Shown: positions 56,685 through 64,000 of the stretch, in pieces
How positions within the stretch are numbered: position 1 is the stretch's first letter
How the letters are laid out: each line of letters begins with the position of its first letter
Assembly: GCA_011503125.2 (NCBI GenBank)
Contig: WWBZ02000082.1
Coordinates: 248,001 to 312,000, forward strand
Direction: 5' to 3'
DNA from: Botryosphaeria dothidea
Taxonomy: Eukaryota > Ascomycota > Dothideomycetes > Botryosphaeriales > Botryosphaeriaceae
DNA length: 64,000 nucleotides
The notes under the pieces: model-generated
What the model was told of the DNA's origin: nothing
Database searches by the model: none
What the model saw: the letters and a program-made list of their open reading frames with translations, nothing else
Position numbers and translations under genes: made by a program

Positions 56685-57199
56685 AATAAAGGAGCAATAG
56701 TTTTCTGTAAATCAATACGTATCCCGACGGGTTTCGCAATCAATACATTGCATCTTTTCTACACAGGGTTGAAGGCTGCTATTGTTCCTAGAAAGGGGCC
56801 TATCGAGTCCTGGAATTGCCTTTGCCTTGAGATACGGGGGAAAGTTAAAGTGATGGGTCAAGTGATCGCGCTGTTGCCGCCGGCCTCGTGGGCGGGGTTT
56901 CGGGGTATATGCGAATAACCAGACTGACCATAGATGCCACAGGATCGTGTGCTTTCACCCCAGGTTCATCGTTCGTAGGTAATGGAATTTATTTCCTCCC
57001 ATCTGCTTACGGGGCCGGTTTCATGGTCCTCGTGTCCTCGTCGATACTCGTATCTCCATCATTCATATTCCATCACCGAGGGGAACGGCCCCAAGTGAAT
57101 ATTTCACTGACCAATGCTCCTGGTATGGTGCCCGTATGCATAAGAAATCCAAGGTCTGGGGGAATAGCGGAGTAGAAGTATTGTGACACAGATCAGCAT
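56685..57199. other. Convergent intergenic region
   Basis: 515 bp between two stop codons. No gene or structured element is seen. Confidence 0.55.
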
Positions 57200-57826
57200 T
57201 CATGTCGTCTCAGCCTCCTGTTGCTTCTTCTCGCCGTTGGAGTCAAAGCCAAGCTTGTCCAATTGACGGACAAGTTCGTTGATCCTGATGACTTTTTCAA
57301 ATTGCTCGGGGAGCAACGCGTCGCCCTTGTCTTTCTTGTCCTTCAAGTCGCGGGCTTGACGCAGTTTCTTTGCAAGCTTCTTCGCCTCTCTCTCCTTCTC
57401 GGCTTCGGGATCTCTTTGCTCGGTAGGTCCAGGAACATTTGTAGCTGACGAAGCTTGTCCGTCCGGCTTTGAATCAACGTTATTTTCGCCGGCGCCCTCG
57501 CCAGAAGCAGCAGCAGCAGCCTTGGCTTTGCGGGCCTCCCTCCTCTTCGCGTTCTTATTTGCAGAAGCACTTTGGCCTGTTGTCTTTGCATCGGTAGCAT
57601 CAGTTCCAGGAACAGCGCCAGGAACGCCGCCTTTCCCCCTCTCCCTCCATGCCTGGGCGGTCTTGCTCCTGTAGACGTCGACGTCCTCAGGAGGGCGGTA
57701 TCCGGGGCGAATGCGAATTTCCTTGCGGACTGAGCCGTCGGCGCGAGTGGAGGAGGGAATGTGCCGCTCGCCGTTGGCAGTGGTGATGGCACCAGAGCGA
57801 GAGACCTGAGAGGCATCGGAAGACAT
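57200..57826 (-). CDS. pym1: PYM/WIBG homologue, exon-junction-complex disassembly factor
   Basis: Partner of Y14 and Mago: a ribosome-associated cytosolic protein that strips the exon junction complex from mRNA during translation. One exon and 208 residues. The Mago-Y14 binding region sits at about 19-56: NGERHIPSSTRADGSVRKEI, then IRPGYRPPEDVDVYRSK, which matches the family block of IPxSxRxDGSxRKxxxxRPGYxPxEDVxxY. The middle is Ala/Lys/Glu-rich, and a C-terminal coiled coil (about 150-198) contains AKKLRQARDLKDKKDKG and LVRQLDKLGF, the part that binds the small ribosomal subunit in animals. Length and domain order are normal. Its presence implies a working EJC, consistent with the intron-rich genes here. 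QCR9 is divergent 453 bp away. Confidence 0.9.
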   Translation of the reverse strand: MSSDASQVSRSGAITTANGERHIPSSTRADGSVRKEIRIRPGYRPPEDVDVYRSKTAQAWRERGKGGVPGAVPGTDATDAKTTGQSASANKNAKRREARKAKAAAAASGEGAGENNVDSKPDGQASSATNVPGPTEQRDPEAEKEREAKKLAKKLRQARDLKDKKDKGDALLPEQFEKVIRINELVRQLDKLGFDSNGEKKQQEAETT

Positions 57827-58279
57827 GTTGAAAATCAGGGTTGGCCGGATTGGGATTAAAGTGAGACCGCGGGAAAGTTCGGAGCGGGCAGGCGAGAGTG
57901 CCAGTGAGAAGTTGTGTCGTGGGGCGGCAGGAAGCAGTACGGTGCTCCGGGCAGCACGGGCGCCGGGACCAGAGCGATTGCTGTCTTTGCGGGCGTGTTT
58001 TGCGTGCGCAGCAGGTGATGGAGAGCAAGTGAAATGAGGTCGCGTCGGGAAACCTCAGAGCCGCATCATGCCAGCAAAAGTAGTCGCTGCCGGAAGAGCG
58101 CGGTGTGCTGGGCGTGAGGGCGGCCACAAAGGCCTCGCAGCACCGTCCAAGTGGGCGGCGAGGTCCGCGCTTCGAGCCGATTCGCTTCTCCGGCGACCTC
58201 CAGCGTTGACCTGCGATACCACCTCAGTGCAACTCACCACCCTCCGACACACGCTCGTCTCCCCCACCGCGCATTCACA
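57827..58279. promoter_or_regulatory. Divergent promoter PYM / QCR9
   Basis: 453 bp between start codons, GC-rich. An inverted CCAAT box (ATTGG) is at 57849-57853. HAP-complex CCAAT control of respiratory genes is known in fungi, but this box is nearer the PYM start, so its role is uncertain. Confidence 0.35.
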
Positions 58280-58708
58280 ATGGCCGGCGTAAGTCCTCCA
58301 GCCTGTCCTGCAATGCTCTTTGTGCCCTCAACTGACGCTTCAATCGCAGCTCGCTTCCTCCTTCTACAAGCAAGTTTTCTCGGACTCCCGGACGACCGCA
58401 CCTCTTCCGCTAACACCTGCGCCAGCTCCCTCTTCAAGAGGAATACCATCTTCCTGACCACCGTCTTTGTCAGCGCCTTCGGTGTTCAACTGTACGTCTA
58501 TCGAGGCAATTGGGTTAGGGACACAAAGGGCAGCGGCTGATGGTTGGATAACAGGGCATTCGACACCGCCTCGGACAGGATCTGGGACAGCGTCAACAAG
58601 GGCGTAAGTACCACCTCGCTTGCGCGTGTTCAAGCCATTCTCTGACAGCACGAACAGCGCCAGTGGAAGGACGTCAAGTACCGTTACGTCGAGAACGACG
58701 ATGAATAA
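58280..58708 (+). CDS. qcr9: Cytochrome bc1 complex subunit 9 (QCR9/UQCR10 family)
   Basis: Small single-pass subunit of mitochondrial complex III that supports the Rieske protein and cytochrome c1. Five exons (58280-58288, 58350-58369, 58426-58491, 58555-58603, 58658-58708) give 64 residues, the usual length. The start is MAGLASSFYNSLFKRNTIFL, then the membrane helix TTVFVSAFGVQLAFDTASDR, and IWDSVNKG and RQWKDVKYRYVENDDE close the protein. LFKRN, AFDT, IWDxxNxGxQWKD are the family signature. Intron 2 (58370-58425) starts GCAAGT, not GT. It is the only join that restores the FYNSLFKRNT block, has a CTAAC branch site and ends CCAG, so it is a GC-AG intron. The other donors are GTAAGT, GTACGT and GTAAGT. 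No open frame covers the gene because the exons are so short. Confidence 0.92.
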
Positions 58709-59501
58709 GGGTGGCATATGTGGAAGATAGGGCAGGACGAATCAAGAGCGTTGAGATATCCCCTTAAGGCTGCTGAAGGGTACACGCCTGTACATTTGTA
58801 TAACACGCCTAGAACAGCCATCGACCATGGCTTGAAAGACGTCCTTTTTTCTTACCAAGCATGAATTGTCTCCCCATTCGATGCCGCACACAAAGGTGGC
58901 GTAGCCCGTTTTCTCCATGGCCGTAAGCTATCTGCCAAATCCGTTGCAAGGAACACATCCTAATAATGCTACGAAGCTTGTGACGCGACTCCCCCTCTGG
59001 ACACATACATGGGCCGGTCAAGGCAGAACGGGTGCGCCTTCAGTCGCGAATGTTGTGGAAAAGTCGTGAATAGAAAAAATGTGCCTTCCCGCTCCGCAGG
59101 CATGTAGAATTATATGTCCTCGTTCACAAGTCCGAAGTCGCGGGCGGGCTTGCTTACATGAGGGACAAAAGCTCTGACGCAAGTGGTCGGATTGCCTCCG
59201 AGACAGACTTGAGCGCGACTGCCTCCCCGGCCCATGCCCGCAACGCCTTGTTGACCTGCATCAACCCTACTCAACTTACTTCACCCAGAGACCCGCGTCT
59301 TTTCCGCCGCATCCCTCACGCGACCCCGCTGCAGCTGCGCCATGAGATACCAACATCTGGCCCTTGCTCCAAGCTACAGTCCGTAATTCCACGGCCGCCG
59401 CGTTGCGAACGCCCGCCCGTTGACGATCGCCTACCCCACATCCTTTATCGAAGCTCGACGAAAGCTACTGCCGCTCGAGCTACCCACCCACCCAGGGCAA
59501 A
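58709..59501. other. Intergenic region upstream of UBR1
   Basis: 793 bp between QCR9 and UBR1, both on the plus strand. The right 200 bp are C-rich leader-like sequence. No other feature is seen. Confidence 0.5.
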
Positions 59502-62500
59502 ATGCTTGTTTCCTCCCTGGAAGAGCAGCTCTGCAAAAAGCTTCGCGATCTACCCAAGACTTTCGACAACCGCTACACCGATGCTGCTCGCCGCGCCGTC
59601 CTAGAAACCCTCTTCCGCTCGCTCGCTGCCAACCGCGATGACTACGCCCGTCTCTTCTTTCCTCAAGGTCCCCCGAGCCCAGATAATGCATGGAGTCTGC
59701 GAGATGCGCAGGGTGCTGTCGAGGGTGCCGAGTACACTGAGGCGGCGAGGGGCCACCCGTGCGGGCATATCTTCAAGAGTGGCGAGGCAACCTACCGCTG
59801 CAAGACTTGCACTGTGGACGACACGTGCGTGCTCTGCGCAAAATGCTTCGACGCATCAGACCACGAAGGGCACCTAGTCTACGTCAGCATCTCGCCGGGA
59901 AACTCTGGCTGCTGCGACTGCGGCGACCCCGAGGCATGGGTGCGGCCGGTGCACTGCAACATCCACACCGCGTTGTCCGGAAAGGAATCGAAGGCGGCAG
60001 GGAAGGCAAAGGAGCCGCCATCGTTGCCGGAAGACTTGCTCGATGGTATGAGGACGACGATTGCCCGCGCTCTTGACTACCTCTGCGATGTCTTTTCCTG
60101 TTCTCCAGAACAGCTTCGGCTTCCCAAAACCGAGGAGTCCATTCGCGAGGATGAACGTCTCTCGCGGCTTACGTCGAAATGGTACGGAGGCTTGGAGGTG
60201 TCGGAAGAAGATCAGGAGTTCGCACTGGTCCTTTGGAATGACGAGAAGCACACTGTCATGGACGTCGAGAATCAGCTTGCTCGGGCTTGCAAGCAGACCC
60301 AGAGATTTGGACGGGATAAAGCCTACGAAGTGGATGACATCGGCCGCAGTGTCATTATTTACTCCACCGACGTCAGAGATCTTCTCCGCATGGCCAAAAT
60401 CATCGAGGAGATCAAGCTGACTGTGACCATCCGGTCTGCAAGAGACACCTTCCGCGAACAGATGTGCGAGACGATCGTCGAGTGGATATCTGACATCTCT
60501 GGTTGCAGCGTTGGACCAGACCATTCCATTTTGCGGAATGTCATTTGCGAGGAGATGTTGAAGCCATGGCGCATGGGCAGTGAGGCCCATCATGCTAAGA
60601 TTGGTCGAGACGGCATCGATGATCACGAAGCCGAAGATGCTGAGGATGAGCTGCGCATGATCTATGGGCGAATAATACCGCGCGGAAGGCGTGCAGTCCC
60701 GAGGGACTCGCTTTCCGACGAAGAAGATGAGAACTGGGAAGACGACGACGACGGGATGGATGATGAAGACGCAGAAATGGAGATCGATCAAATGTTGGGC
60801 GAAGAAGGCGACGGCGATGTGGAGATGGACGGCTCAGATGGTCTTGACAGCCTCGAGGCGTCGGAGGCAACTTTTGCAGGATATCCGCCTCCCCCTCCAC
60901 CTCCACCGGTACCTCGCAGGCGAGACCAAGTGCACACTCCGGCGGATTCTGATGGGGAATCGCTGGCCTTTGACCAGATGTTCTCGGAAGAACCTACAAT
61001 GGAGGTTCCCAAAACACCAAAGATCAAGACACGGGCATTGAGGCCTCCTCGCCCAGCCAAGTATTGGCAGGAGAAGCCGGAAGGATACCACATGAGGAGC
61101 AACTTGCCGGTCCATGAGGATTTGTGGCAACGTGTGCGGCTGGACTTCATGATTCTTTATGATCTACGCATGTGGAAAAAGGTTCGCATAGACATTCGGG
61201 ATGTGTTCATCAGCACTGTCGTTACGATTCCCTACTTCAAGCGGATACTGGGTCTCCGATTTGCAGCCCTTTACACGACCCTTGCCCAGCTCTACCTAAT
61301 TGCTGATCGAGAGCCTGACCATTCTATCATCAACCTATCGCTGCAGATGCTGACCACTCCCTCGATCACTGCTGAGGTGGTGGAGCGTGGTAATTTCCTA
61401 ACGAACTTGATGGCCATTCTCTATACTTTCTTGACCACTCGTCAAGTTGGCTACCCGTCAGACGTCAACCCGATGGCAACTTTGGCTTTCGAGGCTGGTG
61501 CTGTCACCAATCGCCGCATGTATCACTTCTTCCTCGACATGAAGTATCTCCTAGGCTCGGAGCATGTTCAAGAAAAGATATGCCAGGAGAATAGATACCT
61601 CTTGCAGTTCCTTGATCTAGTCAAGTTGCATCAGGGTATCTGCCCGAACGTCCGCGCTGTGGGCGAGCACATCGAATATGAGACAGACGCTTGGATCAGC
61701 GCTTCACTTATCACGCGGGAAATCAACAAACTTTGCCGTCAATTCTCGGAGTCCTTCATGTCCGAGAAAGATTCAGACTTGTCGAACGTGTGCCGCGCTA
61801 TCCGGACTACCGCTAAAATCGTCATCATTCATTCGATGGGGGCCGAACGCAAGCGCTTCAGTCAGGCGGAGCTGAAGAAAGAGACTACTTTCAAGACCCT
61901 CGATTCTTTCGAGGCAGATGCTGTCGGCCCTGTCTACAACTGGCCAAAGTACAAGGTGGTCGACTTTGTTGTGGAGAAAGAACCAATGAGCTTCCATCAT
62001 GCCTTGCATTATACACTGTCCTGGCTGATTGACCGCGGAAAGGCGATGCCGCGGAAGACGCTCCTGGGTTTGCTTTTGTTCTCGTTGCAAGAGCTTCGTG
62101 ACTATCCTTGCCCCCCGAGAACGCAAATTCCCGACTCCCAGCCAGACGAGTATCTCCTCGCTCTGTTCGATTTCCCCCTGAGAGTCTGCGCTTGGTTGGC
62201 GCAGATGAGGGCCGGAATGTGGGTTAGGAACGGTATTACTTTGCGTCATCAGATGACAACCTACCGCGGAGTGACCCAAAGGGACAACTCGCATCAGCGG
62301 GATATCTTCCTTTTGCAAGTCGGTCTAGTCATTTGTCCACTTCCGCAGTTCTTCGCCCAGATGATTGACAGATTCGGTATGACGAACTGGATCAAGGGCG
62401 ATTATGCAGTGCGCCCTGGGTACGAAGATCTGCAGACAATTGACGTGGCTGAAGACTTTGTGCATCTCCTCATAATCCTCTTGAGCGACCGCTCTTCACT

Positions 62501-64000
62501 CCTTCCACCCGATAACTCCACCAATCCTTTCCTCGCAGCAGCCCGCCGCGACATCGCACATACTCTTTGTTTTAAGCCAATGGCATACTCAGACCTCACT
62601 CAGCGCTTCTCTGAGCGGCTACAGGACTACGATGAATTTGGTGACATTCTCAAGGAGATGACCATCTTCCGAGCGCCTGAAGGACTTTCAGATTCCGGAA
62701 CCTTCACTCTGAAGGAGCAATACATCGAGGAGATCGACCCATACATTGCTCACTACAACCGCAACAGCCGTGAAGAAGCCGAGAATATCTACAAGAACTA
62801 CATGGCGAAGAAGACCGGAAAGGACCCATCCACAATCGTCTTTGAGCCGAAGTTGCCACGGATCAAGAGCGGCATTTTTGAAGACTTGGCCCAGTTCACT
62901 AAGCTCCCTATATTCGCTCAGTTTGTCTACTACTTCCTCGGCTACGCATTAGCCTCTCCTACAGCTACGCCAAACGTTCCTATCACAAGACTGGAGGCAT
63001 TTGTCCAATTCGTACTCCAGCTTATCATTGTCGTGGTGAACGAAGAATTGAGTGAGTTCACAGCCTCGGGTGGGGAAGAGAACGCCTCTGGGTCTTTCAC
63101 GTTCTTTGCTTTGTCCAAGAACTTTGCGCCCAGCCCAGGAGTCCAGCCACCAGCGACTATCGTTTCCCTGCTTCGGGCCTTGTTGGAGAAGGGAGAATTC
63201 AAGGCTTGCGAACCTAAAATCCGTCTCATTCTTTCTAGGATCCAACAACGACAGCCTGTTGGCTTTGAAACAGCAGTCCCTGTTGACAGAATGGACACTG
63301 CATCTCCAGCTGCAGCTGCCGCACAGGATAAGGAATTGAAGAAGAAGCAAGCCCTCGAGAGACAAGCGCGGGTAATGGCCCAGTTCAAGGAGCAGCAATC
63401 TAACTTCATGGCGAACCAAGCCATTGATTGGGGCGACGATCTCAGTGATGAGGAGGATTTCGATACACCCGCTGCCCAGGAAGATAAGACATGGAAGTAT
63501 CCTTCCGGCACTTGCATCTTGTGCCAGGAGGAAACTGATGATCAGAGGCTGTACGGCACTTTTGCGTTCATCTCTGAGAGTGGAATCTTGCGCCAAACCA
63601 ATGTCCAAGACCAAGATTGGTTGTCTGAGGTCGCTAGCACCCCGGTGGACCTGGACCGTTCAGGAGAACACGTCCGGCCTTTCGGTGTTTCCGGCAAGAA
63701 TCGCAAGCTCGTGCAGAAGACGACGTTCGAAGGCAAAACGGTCATGACTGAACGTCAAGATCTGAGTAAGGGATTCCCGTACTCGCACATAAAGCGAGGC
63801 CCTGTCAGTACCGGTTGCGGGCACATCATGCACTATTCCTGCTTCGAGGTCTACAACACAGCAACACACCGACGTCATGTCAACCAGATCGCCCGTCAGC
63901 ATCCAGAGCGCCCTGAGTACAAAGAATTCATGTGCCCTTTGTGCAAAGCGCTTGGCAATTCATTTCTTCCAATCATCTGGGAGGGAAAGACAATCACGTA
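59502..64000 (+). CDS. ubr1: E3 ubiquitin ligase UBR1 (N-recognin), 5' part, cut by the window edge
   Basis: Recognises N-degrons and ubiquitinates their carriers with a Rad6-type E2. The frame is open without a stop or any intron signal from 59502 to the right edge: 1,499 codons plus two bases, from a protein usually near 2,000 residues. The type-1 UBR box (about 85-155) has GHPCGHIFKSG, YRCKTCTVDDTCVLCAKCF, SDHEGHLVYV and GCCDCGDPEAW. The N-domain (ClpS-like, type-2 site) follows near 235-330 with LVLWNDEKHTVMDVENQLAR. An acidic insert (about 373-450) and a run of eight prolines near 465 lie between that and the long helical scaffold. The RING-H2 finger starts at Cys1338 (CILCQEE), continues with GCGHIMHYSCF and reaches CPLCKALGN at Cys1478. 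The C-terminal UBLC/autoinhibitory part lies beyond the window. Confidence 0.95.
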   Translation, partial: MLVSSLEEQLCKKLRDLPKTFDNRYTDAARRAVLETLFRSLAANRDDYARLFFPQGPPSPDNAWSLRDAQGAVEGAEYTEAARGHPCGHIFKSGEATYRCKTCTVDDTCVLCAKCFDASDHEGHLVYVSISPGNSGCCDCGDPEAWVRPVHCNIHTALSGKESKAAGKAKEPPSLPEDLLDGMRTTIARALDYLCDVFSCSPEQLRLPKTEESIREDERLSRLTSKWYGGLEVSEEDQEFALVLWNDEKHTVMDVENQLARACKQTQRFGRDKAYEVDDIGRSVIIYSTDVRDLLRMAKIIEEIKLTVTIRSARDTFREQMCETIVEWISDISGCSVGPDHSILRNVICEEMLKPWRMGSEAHHAKIGRDGIDDHEAEDAEDELRMIYGRIIPRGRRAVPRDSLSDEEDENWEDDDDGMDDEDAEMEIDQMLGEEGDGDVEMDGSDGLDSLEASEATFAGYPPPPPPPPVPRRRDQVHTPADSDGESLAFDQMFSEEPTMEVPKTPKIKTRALRPPRPAKYWQEKPEGYHMRSNLPVHEDLWQRVRLDFMILYDLRMWKKVRIDIRDVFISTVVTIPYFKRILGLRFAALYTTLAQLYLIADREPDHSIINLSLQMLTTPSITAEVVERGNFLTNLMAILYTFLTTRQVGYPSDVNPMATLAFEAGAVTNRRMYHFFLDMKYLLGSEHVQEKICQENRYLLQFLDLVKLHQGICPNVRAVGEHIEYETDAWISASLITREINKLCRQFSESFMSEKDSDLSNVCRAIRTTAKIVIIHSMGAERKRFSQAELKKETTFKTLDSFEADAVGPVYNWPKYKVVDFVVEKEPMSFHHALHYTLSWLIDRGKAMPRKTLLGLLLFSLQELRDYPCPPRTQIPDSQPDEYLLALFDFPLRVCAWLAQMRAGMWVRNGITLRHQMTTYRGVTQRDNSHQRDIFLLQVGLVICPLPQFFAQMIDRFGMTNWIKGDYAVRPGYEDLQTIDVAEDFVHLLIILLSDRSSLLPPDNSTNPFLAAARRDIAHTLCFKPMAYSDLTQRFSERLQDYDEFGDILKEMTIFRAPEGLSDSGTFTLKEQYIEEIDPYIAHYNRNSREEAENIYKNYMAKKTGKDPSTIVFEPKLPRIKSGIFEDLAQFTKLPIFAQFVYYFLGYALASPTATPNVPITRLEAFVQFVLQLIIVVVNEELSEFTASGGEENASGSFTFFALSKNFAPSPGVQPPATIVSLLRALLEKGEFKACEPKIRLILSRIQQRQPVGFETAVPVDRMDTASPAAAAAQDKELKKKQALERQARVMAQFKEQQSNFMANQAIDWGDDLSDEEDFDTPAAQEDKTWKYPSGTCILCQEETDDQRLYGTFAFISESGILRQTNVQDQDWLSEVASTPVDLDRSGEHVRPFGVSGKNRKLVQKTTFEGKTVMTERQDLSKGFPYSHIKRGPVSTGCGHIMHYSCFEVYNTATHRRHVNQIARQHPERPEYKEFMCPLCKALGNSFLPIIWEGKTIT

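Overview
This is a nuclear window from a filamentous ascomycete (Pezizomycotina, probably a dothideomycete, though the sequence does not fix the class). The evidence is spliceosomal introns of about 45-110 bp with GTRNGT donors and CTAAC/CTAAT branch sites, GC-rich coding sequence, pyrimidine-rich leaders, and fungal families such as an LRR/PP2C adenylate cyclase and flotillin. There are no operons, CRISPR arrays, rRNA genes, convincing tRNA genes or intact transposons. I call 19 protein genes: 18 complete and one running off the right edge. All exon models were built by eye from reading frames, splice signals and family knowledge.

Layout. Left (1-9 kb): eL42 ribosomal protein, a secreted MRJP/Yellow-like protein, translesion polymerase REV1 (-), and an FPR4-type nuclear FKBP. 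9.7-21.4 kb: a Yippee-like zinc protein (-), an NDR-type kinase, a divergent pair of CoA ligase (-) and 3-hydroxyacyl-CoA dehydrogenase (+), an unknown protein with an F-box-like N-terminus (-), and an inositol-monophosphatase-like phosphatase. 23-36 kb: adenylate cyclase (-), a 103-residue membrane protein (-), and a UBR7/Mlo2-like protein (-). 36-49 kb: MCM2 (+), a secreted Gly/Asn/Gln-rich protein (-), a PhzF-like isomerase (-), and an unrecognised conserved protein (+). 53-64 kb: flotillin (-), an unrecognised protein (+), PYM exon-junction factor (-), complex III subunit QCR9 (+), and the 5' part of the UBR1 N-recognin (+).

Most genes are unrelated housekeeping genes. The only neighbourhood that suggests a shared pathway is the CoA-ligase/hydroxyacyl-CoA-dehydrogenase pair, which sits head to head over 431 bp and fits CoA-dependent catabolism of a carboxylic acid. 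UBR7-like/MCM2, REV1/FPR4 and PYM/QCR9 also share short head-to-head promoters.

The main oddities are gene-structural: very small terminal exons (3, 8, 8, 9 and 11 nt), a GC-AG intron in QCR9, a weak GT donor in REV1, three UBM repeats in REV1, and a long activation-segment insert in the NDR-type kinase. In the 4-kb gene-free stretch at 49.2-53.2 kb there is a cluster of three perfect hairpins, one with a NANTATTAC-type loop. I found no strong candidate for a wholly new biological system.
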